Source: UMGS1590 sp900552455
Lineage (GTDB): Bacteria > Bacillota > Peptococcia > Peptococcales > Peptococcaceae
NCBI GenBank assembly: GCA_963931105.1
Contig: OZ007004.1
Span: 124,001 to 188,000 of the forward strand
Direction: 5' to 3'
Length of the DNA: 64,000 bases
In this document: positions 41,774 to 50,222 of the stretch, piece after piece
Numbering within the stretch: the first letter of the stretch is position 1
Layout of the letters: each line of letters begins with the position of its first letter
Notes under the pieces: generated by a model
What the model was told of the DNA's origin: nothing
The model's input: the letters and a program-made list of their open reading frames with translations, nothing else
Databases searched by the model: none
Position numbers and translations under genes: made by a program

Positions 41774-42466
41774 ATGAAAAACGCATTGGTACTCACCAGC
41801 GGCGGCGTGGATTCGACCACGGCCCTGGCACTCGCAGTCGAAAAATACGGCAGCGCGCGTGTTATCGCGCTCTCAATCTCCTACGGACAAAAGCACGACA
41901 AGGAACTGCAGGCAGCCAAAGCTGTCGCTGCGCACTATGGTGTGGAGCAGCTCTTTCTTGATCTGGGATTGATCTTCCGCTACAGCGATTGTGCGCTCCT
42001 GAAACAATCCAGCGAAGAAATTCCAGAAGAAAGCTACGCCGATCAGCTCGCTGAAACAAATGGCGAATCGCCAGTCGCCACATATGTGCCATTCCGCAAC
42101 GGACTCTTTCTCTCAGCGGCCGCAAGCATCGCGCTGAGCCGCGATTGTGAAGTCATCTACTACGGTGCCCATGCTGATGACGCCGCCGGATTTGCCTATC
42201 CAGATTGTTCGCCGATTTTCAACAACGCTATGAACACCGCCATCTACGAAGGCTCCGGCCACCAGCTGCGCATCGAAGCGCCGTTTGTCAACCAGACCAA
42301 GGCCGACATCGTCGCTATCGGCCTCAAGCTCGGTGTGCCCTATGCACTGACCTGGTCCTGTTACGAAGGCGGCGATCATCCGTGTGGAAAATGCGGCACC
42401 TGCATTGATCGCGCAGCAGCTTTTGTCGCCAACGGTGTCGCTGATCCAGCCCTCGCCAACGATTGA
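41774..42466 (+). CDS. queC: 7-cyano-7-deazaguanine (preQ0) synthase QueC
   Basis: ATP-dependent conversion of 7-carboxy-7-deazaguanine to preQ0. 230 residues. PP-loop LTSGGVDSTTALALA at residues 6-20, FLSAAASIALS in the middle, and a C-terminal zinc site CYEGGDHPCGKCGTC. GGAGG precedes the ATG. Third gene of queDECF. Confidence 0.96.
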   Translation: MKNALVLTSGGVDSTTALALAVEKYGSARVIALSISYGQKHDKELQAAKAVAAHYGVEQLFLDLGLIFRYSDCALLKQSSEEIPEESYADQLAETNGESPVATYVPFRNGLFLSAAASIALSRDCEVIYYGAHADDAAGFAYPDCSPIFNNAMNTAIYEGSGHQLRIEAPFVNQTKADIVAIGLKLGVPYALTWSCYEGGDHPCGKCGTCIDRAAAFVANGVADPALAND

Positions 42467-42478
42467 AAGGAGCCATCC

Positions 42479-42964
42479 ATGCCTAGAGAAAAAGAAAACC
42501 TGACCCTGCTCGGCGATCACAATGTCGCCTATACCACAAATTACACGCCGGAGCTTCTCGAAAGCTTTGACAACAAGCATCCGGAAAACGATTACTTCGT
42601 CAAGTTCAACTGTCCAGAATTCACCAGTCTCTGCCCGATCACTGGCCAGCCGGATTTTGCCACGATCACCATTTCCTATGTGCCTGATGCGCGTCTCGTG
42701 GAGAGCAAAAGCCTCAAGCTCTATCTCTTCTCCTTCCGCAATCACGGCGATTTCCACGAGGATTGCGTCAACATCATCATGAACGATCTCGTGCGTCTGC
42801 TCGATCCAAAATACATCGAAGTCTGGGGAAAATTTCTGCCACGCGGCGGCATTTCCATCGATCCTTATGTGAATCACGGCAAGCCAGGCACAAAGTGGGA
42901 ACGCGTCGCTGAACAACGTCTCAGCTGGCACGATATGATGCCGGAAAAGATCGACAACCGCTGA
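42479..42964 (+). CDS. queF: NADPH-dependent 7-cyano-7-deazaguanine reductase QueF
   Basis: Reduces preQ0 to preQ1, the ligand of the riboswitch upstream, closing a feedback loop. 161 residues, the short (unimodular) type. Catalytic Cys in EFTSLCPITGQPDFA (about residue 54), substrate Glu/Asp in VESKSLKLYLFSFRNHG and FHEDCVN. AAAGGAG lies before the ATG; last gene of the operon, followed by a long-stem terminator. Confidence 0.96.
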   Translation: MPREKENLTLLGDHNVAYTTNYTPELLESFDNKHPENDYFVKFNCPEFTSLCPITGQPDFATITISYVPDARLVESKSLKLYLFSFRNHGDFHEDCVNIIMNDLVRLLDPKYIEVWGKFLPRGGISIDPYVNHGKPGTKWERVAEQRLSWHDMMPEKIDNR

Positions 42965-42968
42965 CATC

Positions 42969-43025
42969 AAATAAGAGCACAGTGCTCGTATCCGATCAGG
43001 AGGCAAGCGCTGTGCTCTTATTTTT
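42969..43025. terminator. Bidirectional terminator between queF and the aldo/keto reductase gene
   Basis: AAATAAGAGCACAG and CTGTGCTCTTATTT form a perfect 14-bp stem around a 27-base loop, with T-runs on both strands. Serves both convergent genes. Confidence 0.88.
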
Positions 43026-43031
43026 GAACGC

Positions 43032-44147
43032 TCAGTTTTCCAATTCTTTCGCGACGTCTTCGAGATAGTCGCGGATGATGAGATGCTGCGGGCAGCGTGT
43101 TTCACAGACGCCGCAGCGGATGCAGTCGGATGGCTTACCATTCTTTTCGGCAAGCTTGCCGAGGCGATGGCGGGCGTTGCCGAGCTGCGATGGGCCGAAG
43201 CGTTTGATGTCGTTATAGAGGCCAAAATAATCTGGGATGGCGATGTGCTGTGGGCAGCCGTCGACGCAATAGCGGCAGGCTGTACACGGAATGGCGATGG
43301 TCTGCTGGATGATCGTCTTTGCTTCGTCGATGACAGCCTGTTCTTCTGCGGAGATCGGCTGAAAATCCTGCATGTAGCTGAGGTTGTCGGCCATCTGCGC
43401 TTCGCTCGACATTCCGGAGAGCACGACCATGATGTTTTCCGGCGTTGCCGCAAATCGCACAGCCCAGGAGGCTGTGGACGCGTCAGGATTGTACGCTTTC
43501 AGCAGCTTCTCTGCTGGTTCGGGGATCGTCGCGAGCGCACCGCCTTTGACAGGCTCCATGACAACGACCGGCTTGCCGTGGCGCGCTGCCACTTCGTAGC
43601 AGAGCCTCGACTGCACCTGCGCATCGTCCCAGTCAAGGTAATTGAGCTGCAGCTGCACGATCTCCATCTCCGGATGCTTCGTGAGGATCGTCTCGAGAAG
43701 CGCTGCATCGCCATGGAAGGAAAATCCCAGGTGATGCACCTTGCCCTGCGCTTTCAGCTTTTGCACAAATTCAAATGCACCGAAGGCCTCTGCTTTTTCG
43801 TAGGACGATGGATCCAGCCCGTGCAGCCAGTAGTAATCGATGTAGTCTACGCCGAGGCGCTCCAGCTGCCCTGCGAAAAATCCTGGCATTTCCTCCGGCT
43901 TTTCCAGCATGAACATGGTCAGCTTATCAGTGATCGTAAAATTTTCGCGCGGATACCGCTTCACGACTGCTTCACGAAAAGCGATCTCACTCTGCCCGTC
44001 ATGGTAGCAGGCTGCTGTGTCGAAATACGAAAAACCAGTAGCGAGAAATGCATCCACCATCTTTTTCACAGTTTCAATATCTACGCTCTTTGTGTCCGCC
44101 TGATCCAACAGCGGCAGACGCATGAGTCCAAAACCAAATTTTTTCAT
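43032..44147 (-). CDS. Aldo/keto reductase with C-terminal ferredoxin-like 4Fe-4S domain
   Basis: 371 residues. AKR barrel with YFDTAACYHDG (catalytic Tyr, about 46-56), DYIDYYWLHGLD (His near 110), then a C-terminal domain with two Cys clusters, CTACRYCVDGCP (about 288-299) and CIRCGVCETRCP (about 345-356). Such fused proteins occur in anaerobes; electron donor may be ferredoxin-like. AAGGAG precedes the ATG. 30 bases after the AbiE toxin gene, with no terminator between. Confidence 0.88.
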   Translation of the reverse strand: MKKFGFGLMRLPLLDQADTKSVDIETVKKMVDAFLATGFSYFDTAACYHDGQSEIAFREAVVKRYPRENFTITDKLTMFMLEKPEEMPGFFAGQLERLGVDYIDYYWLHGLDPSSYEKAEAFGAFEFVQKLKAQGKVHHLGFSFHGDAALLETILTKHPEMEIVQLQLNYLDWDDAQVQSRLCYEVAARHGKPVVVMEPVKGGALATIPEPAEKLLKAYNPDASTASWAVRFAATPENIMVVLSGMSSEAQMADNLSYMQDFQPISAEEQAVIDEAKTIIQQTIAIPCTACRYCVDGCPQHIAIPDYFGLYNDIKRFGPSQLGNARHRLGKLAEKNGKPSDCIRCGVCETRCPQHLIIRDYLEDVAKELEN

Positions 44148-44177
44148 GATATTTCTACTCCTTTATGGTTCAACGCT

Positions 44178-45044
44178 TTAGCATACACGCAATCCTTCTG
44201 TAATTTGATTAAAAAAATCCGCAGACCAAAGTTCCAACATCGATGAGTTTGAGATAAATGGTTCCACATCTCGTTTCGCCTGTTTATAATCAATCTGCGC
44301 AAAACGTTCGTTCAGCAGCGCTCGGAGATTTTCTGACGAGCAAGAAAAATCCTCCGGCACGCAATTCGACTGAAGCAGCCTTGCCTGCAAATGCTGTCGA
44401 TTCACAGTGGCGCCTTTAGAAAGATAGAACACATAATCATAGAGATCACGCCCCTTCACACGACTTTTCCAGCCACGACAAAGTACAGCATGAATTTTTC
44501 CCGCAAAAAGCGAAGGCAGATCATATATCTTTACCTCATACGGAACAGGCAGCAGGCGGTATTTATGCTCAAAGTTCGCGTACGCCGGCGGATTAATATC
44601 GACTTCAAACTTTATCTTAATCATTTCATTCGCTGCAACATGTCCTGCTGCCGCCTCGTCTGCGTAGAACAGCAGCAAATGCTCGCGCGTATTTCCCTTC
44701 AGAAAGGCAGACTGGATCGCACTTTCTGGGTGCTTTTCTTTCTCCTGAATATCCACACGAATACCAAACGCTGCCACTTCTTTTTCCAATATTGGAAAAT
44801 AGTCTTTCAGCGAAAATCCAGGGTCCGGCTGTATCAGCGAAAAATCCAGATCCTCGGAAAAGCGATCCAGGTCATAAAAAATGCGCAATGCCGTGCCACC
44901 ATAAAATGCAGCTTTTTTGAAAAATCCAGCACGCGATAATCCGCAAAGCACAATCTCCTGCATGATCTCTTTCATCGCATTTTTCTGATCATAGATCGTC
45001 TCGACCTCGTAGCTTTCAAGCATCCGTTCGATCGCTGTGCTCAT
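44178..45044 (-). CDS. AbiEii-type nucleotidyltransferase toxin
   Basis: Toxin of type IV AbiE systems; relatives modify tRNA or bind GTP and arrest growth, giving phage abortive infection. 288 residues. Nucleotidyltransferase motif YGGTALRIFYDLDRFSEDLD (about 48-67) with the two Asp is intact. Later SLFAGKIHAVLCRGWKSRVKG and DLYDYVFYL are family stretches. Overlaps the antitoxin gene by 4 bases. Confidence 0.9.
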   Translation of the reverse strand: MSTAIERMLESYEVETIYDQKNAMKEIMQEIVLCGLSRAGFFKKAAFYGGTALRIFYDLDRFSEDLDFSLIQPDPGFSLKDYFPILEKEVAAFGIRVDIQEKEKHPESAIQSAFLKGNTREHLLLFYADEAAAGHVAANEMIKIKFEVDINPPAYANFEHKYRLLPVPYEVKIYDLPSLFAGKIHAVLCRGWKSRVKGRDLYDYVFYLSKGATVNRQHLQARLLQSNCVPEDFSCSSENLRALLNERFAQIDYKQAKRDVEPFISNSSMLELWSADFFNQITEGLRVC

Positions 45045-45628
45045 TTTTTCACCTTCCTCAAAAAAAACGCCAACCGCCTGACGTTTGTCGAATGATAATG
45101 CGGTGCAATCCTGGCAATTTTTTCCACATCGAGCGCGGCCAGCTGTTTTTCTTCAATACGCAGATCATCCAAAAGCAGCGCTGCCATTTCTTTATAATTT
45201 GCCACCGGTGATTGAATATAAAGCTCATCGCATAAAGCTTTCTCCGGTTCAGCGATCCGGTAAAAATACTCTCCCTCCTGCACCAATCTCAACGCCAATG
45301 GAAAAGCCGCAGCTGGAACGTCACGATAGGAGAACGTGCCAAACAGTGTCTCATATCGCTTTTTCTTTTTCTTCTCAAACGTCGCACACGTCACGACAAC
45401 CACCCGTTCTGGAATCAATCCATAATGACCCAACGCATATTCAAAAGAAATATACGACGGCCCATAAATACTTCCAGCTAAAAGATGCGCTGGTACGTTT
45501 CGCTCCGTTTCGTACAATCCCTTCACAATCGGAAAGCATTCTCTATTTTTCACCATCCGCGCCAACTTGGCTTTAGGATTCGCATAATCCTTCAGCGATT
45601 CCAGCATCATGTTCGTCGTTTTTATCAT
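45041..45628 (-). CDS. AbiEi-type antitoxin/transcriptional regulator
   Basis: 195 residues. N-terminal winged-helix-like part with the KLARMVKNRECFPIVKGLYE stretch (about 20-39), then the AbiEi core (YGPSYISFEYALGHYGLIPE). AbiEi proteins bind inverted repeats in their own promoter and also oppose AbiEii. GAGGTG precedes the ATG. A perfect inverted repeat over the -10 box lies just upstream. Confidence 0.82.
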   Translation of the reverse strand: MIKTTNMMLESLKDYANPKAKLARMVKNRECFPIVKGLYETERNVPAHLLAGSIYGPSYISFEYALGHYGLIPERVVVVTCATFEKKKKKRYETLFGTFSYRDVPAAAFPLALRLVQEGEYFYRIAEPEKALCDELYIQSPVANYKEMAALLLDDLRIEEKQLAALDVEKIARIAPHYHSTNVRRLAFFLRKVKK

Positions 45629-45641
45629 ATTTTCACCTCAC

Positions 45642-45676
45642 AGTCTCATTTTATGAGACTATCCGGTGAAAATCAA
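45642..45676 (-). promoter_or_regulatory. AbiE promoter with symmetric operator over the -10 box
   Basis: Minus TTGATT (45671-45676), 17 bp, TAAAAT (45648-45653). A perfect inverted repeat AGTCTCAT-TTT-ATGAGACT spans 45642-45660 and covers the -10. Placement fits repression by the AbiEi-like protein. Confidence 0.7.
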
Positions 45677-45697
45677 GCAATTTTTCCGTTCCTACGC

Positions 45698-46249
45698 TCA
45701 AAGATTCAACCGTACATCCATCTCGATCCATTGCTCGTCGCCCCAGGTGGAGTCGGAATCGCCGATCGTGCGAAAGCCGAAGCCTTCGTACATTGCCACG
45801 CGATGCGCCAGGCAGGTGAGAATGACGCGCTCGGTGCCACGACTCTGCTCACGGCACAGAAATTGCGCGACCATCTCCCGCGCCAGTCCCTGGCGGCGAT
45901 AGGCAGGCAGCACATTGACGCCGAGGATCATGACGTTGCGCCCGGCGGGATCGTGCAGCGAGGGATCGGTGTAGATCGCATCGCGCAGATGCGCGTCATT
46001 TGTCGCCAGCCCGTCGATGAAGCCGGCGATTCGCCCACTTTCGCGGTCGACGGCGACGAGAAAGCGTTCCGGCGCAATAGCGACGCGCGCTCGCATGATC
46101 TCTGGCTTGCAGGCTTCATGCGGTGGGAAACACTCTGTCTCGATGGCGACTGCCTGCTCTGCTTCCTCTGGCAAAATGCTACGAAAAACAAAGCGCTTCG
46201 CCAGAGACGGATCAGGAGGCAGTGCCTGGTAAATCTTTGTATCGGTCAT
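45698..46249 (-). CDS. GNAT family N-acetyltransferase
   Basis: 183 residues. Acetyl-CoA-binding motif VNVLPAYRRQGLAREMV (about 118-134, R/Q-x-x-G-x-A type). EEAEQAVAIETECFPPHEA at the N-terminus resembles arylalkylamine/serotonin-type acetyltransferases. Substrate unknown. GGAGGAAG precedes the ATG at 46249. It follows the guaA terminator by only 17 bases and has no visible promoter, so it may depend on read-through. Confidence 0.85.
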   Translation of the reverse strand: MTDTKIYQALPPDPSLAKRFVFRSILPEEAEQAVAIETECFPPHEACKPEIMRARVAIAPERFLVAVDRESGRIAGFIDGLATNDAHLRDAIYTDPSLHDPAGRNVMILGVNVLPAYRRQGLAREMVAQFLCREQSRGTERVILTCLAHRVAMYEGFGFRTIGDSDSTWGDEQWIEMDVRLNL

Positions 46250-46265
46250 ATCTCTTCCTCCATTG

Positions 46266-46294
46266 CAAAAACAGGCGCCCGCAAAGGACGCCTG
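46266..46294 (-). terminator. Intrinsic terminator after guaA
   Basis: Minus strand CAGGCGTCC, 5-base loop, GGGCGCCTG, then TTTTTG. Begins 12 bases after the guaA stop. Confidence 0.75.
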
Positions 46295-46305
46295 CTGATC
46301 ATTGA

Positions 46306-47595
46306 TTATTCCCATTCGATGGTGCCGGTTGGTTTTGGTGTAAGATCGTAGAGCACACGGTTGACGCCCTTCACTTCGCTGGTGATACGGGCGGTGATGT
46401 GCTGGAGCAATTCAAACGGCACGTTTTCAACGGTTGCGGTCATGGCGTCAACGGTGTTGACGGCGCGGATGATCACGCACCATTCGTCGGCACGCTTGTT
46501 ATCACGAACACCGACGCTCTTGAGATCTGGAATGGCTGTGAAATACTGCCAAACTTTTCCAGCGAGGCCGTTTTTCTCAAATTCTTCGCGCAGGATCGCA
46601 TCGGACTCACGCACGGCTTCCAGACGATCGCGGGTGATAGCGCCAAGGCAGCGCACGCCGAGACCTGGACCAGGGAATGGCTGACGATAAACCATGCTGT
46701 CCGGCAGACCGAGGGCTTTGCCGCAGGCGCGGACTTCGTCCTTGAAGAGCATTTTCAGCGGTTCAACGAGCTCGAATTTGAGATCCTCTGGCAGACCGCC
46801 AACGTTGTGGTGACTCTTGACGGCTTTCGCGGTCTTTGTGCCGCTTTCGATGATATCCGGATAGATCGTGCCCTGGCCGAGGAATTCGATGCCCTCGAGC
46901 TTGCGCGCTTCTTCCTCGAACACGCGGATAAATTCTGCGCCGATGATCTTGCGCTTCTGCTCAGGATCGGCGACGCCGGCGAGCTTATCAAGGAAGCGAT
47001 CCACGGCATCGACGTAGATCAGATTGGCCTTCATTTCATTGCGGAAAACCTGCACAACCTGCTCTGGTTCCCCTTTGCGCAAAAGGCCATGGTTGACGTG
47101 GACACATGTGAGCTGGTCACCGATCGCACGGATCAACAGCGCTGCCACGACGGACGAATCAACGCCGCCGGAAAGCGCCAGCAGCACTTTCTTATCGCCA
47201 ACCTGGCGGCGGATCAGTTCGATCTGATCGGCGATGAAATTTTCCATGTTCCAGTTTGCTTCTGCGCCGCAAATATCAAAGACAAATGCGCGCAGTGCCA
47301 GACGACGACCAGCTTCTTCTGTTGGCCAGGCTGCTGCGCCCTTGTGGTCGACAGCAAACACCGGCAGCCTGCAATCGCGCACTTCGTCGCTCACATCGAT
47401 CTCCACGCCGTCAACAATGCGGTTTGGCCCACCGTTTAAGATGATGCCCTTGACATTCGGCAGCGCCAAAAGCGCTTCCTTGGTGATGTCGTGTGGATGG
47501 ATCTCGCTGTATACGCCAAGCGCACGGATCTCTCGCGCCAGACGCGCATTTTCCTCACTACCCAGATCAAGGATGACGATCATATCCTGCTTCAT
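46306..47595 (-). CDS. guaA: GMP synthase with truncated, catalytically dead glutaminase domain
   Basis: Amination of XMP to GMP. 429 residues against about 510 for usual GuaA. The ATP-pyrophosphatase domain is complete (LSGGVDSSVVA at 141-151; KIIGAEFIRVFEEEA; QGTIYPDIIESG; RQPFPGPGLGVR) with a normal C-terminal dimerisation domain. The N-terminal class I glutaminase is only about 115 residues: ILDLGS and GIILNGGPN are kept, but the Cys elbow (usually GICYG) reads VFAVDHKGAA and the His-Glu part is gone. AAGGAGG precedes the ATG at 47595. It probably uses free ammonia or a separate glutaminase. I recall similar short forms in other Firmicutes but cannot verify. Confidence 0.9.
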   Translation of the reverse strand: MKQDMIVILDLGSEENARLAREIRALGVYSEIHPHDITKEALLALPNVKGIILNGGPNRIVDGVEIDVSDEVRDCRLPVFAVDHKGAAAWPTEEAGRRLALRAFVFDICGAEANWNMENFIADQIELIRRQVGDKKVLLALSGGVDSSVVAALLIRAIGDQLTCVHVNHGLLRKGEPEQVVQVFRNEMKANLIYVDAVDRFLDKLAGVADPEQKRKIIGAEFIRVFEEEARKLEGIEFLGQGTIYPDIIESGTKTAKAVKSHHNVGGLPEDLKFELVEPLKMLFKDEVRACGKALGLPDSMVYRQPFPGPGLGVRCLGAITRDRLEAVRESDAILREEFEKNGLAGKVWQYFTAIPDLKSVGVRDNKRADEWCVIIRAVNTVDAMTATVENVPFELLQHITARITSEVKGVNRVLYDLTPKPTGTIEWE

Positions 47596-47667
47596 AGATG
47601 GATTCCTCCTTAGGTTACAACAGCCGCTGTTCGACAAAAACGCGCGGCAAGTTATTCTCTAGTCATT

Positions 47668-47697
47668 ATGTTACCACGCCAGCGCCCATTCTCACAA
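47668..47697 (-). promoter_or_regulatory. Possible guaA promoter
   Basis: Minus TTGTGA (47692-47697), 18 bp, TAACAT (47668-47673). Follows the LysR-gene terminator and precedes guaA by about 75 bases. Weak match. Confidence 0.4.
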
Positions 47698-47721
47698 GTT
47701 CTTTTCGTAAAATCGCCATAG

Positions 47722-47752
47722 AAAAACGAACCAGGCATTGTAGCCTGGTTCG
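47722..47752 (-). terminator. Intrinsic terminator after the LysR gene
   Basis: Minus CGAACCAGGC, 6-base loop, GCCTGGTTCG, TTTTTC. Perfect 10-bp stem 8 bases after the stop. Confidence 0.88.
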
Positions 47753-47759
47753 CGTCCGT

Positions 47760-48668
47760 TCATATGTATTGCTGGAAGATCGAGCTGAAGCTGTCGATGA
47801 GACGACGCTGCTGCTGGTTGGCGTCCTTGTTGTGGACCATATAAAGCTCGAAGAAAATATTTTTCGTGTGCAGCGGAATGTGCACGCATTCTGGAAAGGC
47901 GCCGCGGGTGACATACGGTGGATAGGAATACATGAGCGCGTTGCCTTCGTTTAGGAGCTCTTTGGTCATGTTGGTGTTGTTCGTGGAAAGCAGAATGTGC
48001 ATATCCACTTCGCTCTGCAGCGCGTGCTCACCCTGGATGCCGCCTGCTTCGTAGATGATGAGCGGATAATCCTTGATGGACTGGAGCGACAGTGTGTGCT
48101 GGCGCGCCAATGGATGGCGTGGGGACATGGCCATGTAGATCGGATAGGTGTTGAGGAGCGAGAGCTCGACGTTGCTCGGGATCTTATCAAAGAAATGATG
48201 GAGCGTGTTGGCAACGAGCACATAACCCACATCACCGGGATGCTCGCTCACTTCCTTGACGATGTCATCCTGGTAACGTTCCTGGCAGAAGAGCTGCACC
48301 TTCGGGAAATTGTGCTTGTAATCAACGTAAACGACCGGCAGAATACAAACACTGATCATCGGCGAAGTATGCACGTTCATCTTGCCGCTGATGACCTCGG
48401 TGGAATCTTCTTTGAGCGCGGAAATCTGGCGCAGCATCTGATCATAACGCGCAACGATGGCCTGCGCTGCGCTGAAAACTTCACGGCCACGTTCGGTCAG
48501 TGTGACACCTTTCTTGGTACGATTGAGCAGAGGAAAGCCGATCTCGTCTTCCAAATTACGTAGGGACTGGTTTAAACTTTGCTGCGAGATAAAGATCTTT
48601 TTGCTAGCTGCGTTAATAGAACCTGCTTTGACAACTTCGATCAGGAATTCTAACTGTTCTATTTTCAT
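47760..48668 (-). CDS. LysR-family transcriptional regulator
   Basis: 302 residues. N-terminal helix-turn-helix (GSINAASKKIFISQQSLNQS, about 16-35) and LysR substrate-binding domain. Target and inducer unknown; LysR genes usually control a divergent neighbour, but here the next gene is tuf, oriented the same way, with a 275-base AT-rich gap. A perfect TCTTAAG inverted repeat in that gap could be its site. Confidence 0.92.
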   Translation of the reverse strand: MKIEQLEFLIEVVKAGSINAASKKIFISQQSLNQSLRNLEDEIGFPLLNRTKKGVTLTERGREVFSAAQAIVARYDQMLRQISALKEDSTEVISGKMNVHTSPMISVCILPVVYVDYKHNFPKVQLFCQERYQDDIVKEVSEHPGDVGYVLVANTLHHFFDKIPSNVELSLLNTYPIYMAMSPRHPLARQHTLSLQSIKDYPLIIYEAGGIQGEHALQSEVDMHILLSTNNTNMTKELLNEGNALMYSYPPYVTRGAFPECVHIPLHTKNIFFELYMVHNKDANQQQRRLIDSFSSIFQQYI

Positions 48669-48942
48669 TCTGACACCTCAATTCTAGCAATAATGGAGCG
48701 CTTCCCGTTTCTCATTTTCTTGTACAGTATTTCTATTTTACCATATTTTTGAGAATTTATCCATATAGAAAAGCAGTTAAATTGTATTAAGATTCAATGT
48801 TTCTGTGCACATCCGTTAGGCTCGAATCTTAAGCCAACCTTAAGACACATAATCAATCTGGTTTTCGTTAGCTGGATAAAATAATATTCAATCGTATGTG
48901 TGCGCGTATCGCAAGCACAGCGGAAAGCGCTCCACGAGGCGT
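48669..48942. other. AT-rich 274-base gap between the LysR gene and the tuf terminator
   Basis: No gene is visible. It holds an extended -10 box (TGGTAAAAT, minus, 48735-48743) for the LysR gene and a perfect inverted repeat TCTTAAG-ccaac-CTTAAGA (48827-48845) of LysR-box type. Nothing else is recognised. Confidence 0.5.
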
Positions 48943-48976
48943 AAAAAAGCTCAAGACGCGAACGTCTTGAGCTTTT
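48943..48976 (-). terminator. Intrinsic terminator after tuf
   Basis: Minus AAGCTCAAGACG-TTCG-CGTCTTGAGCTT with T-run: a perfect 12-bp stem closed by a UUCG tetraloop. 21 bases after the tuf stop; ends the rpsL-rpsG-fusA-tuf operon. Confidence 0.92.
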
Positions 48977-48997
48977 GTCTGCGGTTTTCGCTTCGAA

Positions 48998-50188
<1,191 letters not shown>

Positions 50189-50222
50189 TGTTCAAATTCC
50201 TCCTAAATAAATCGGATGATTA

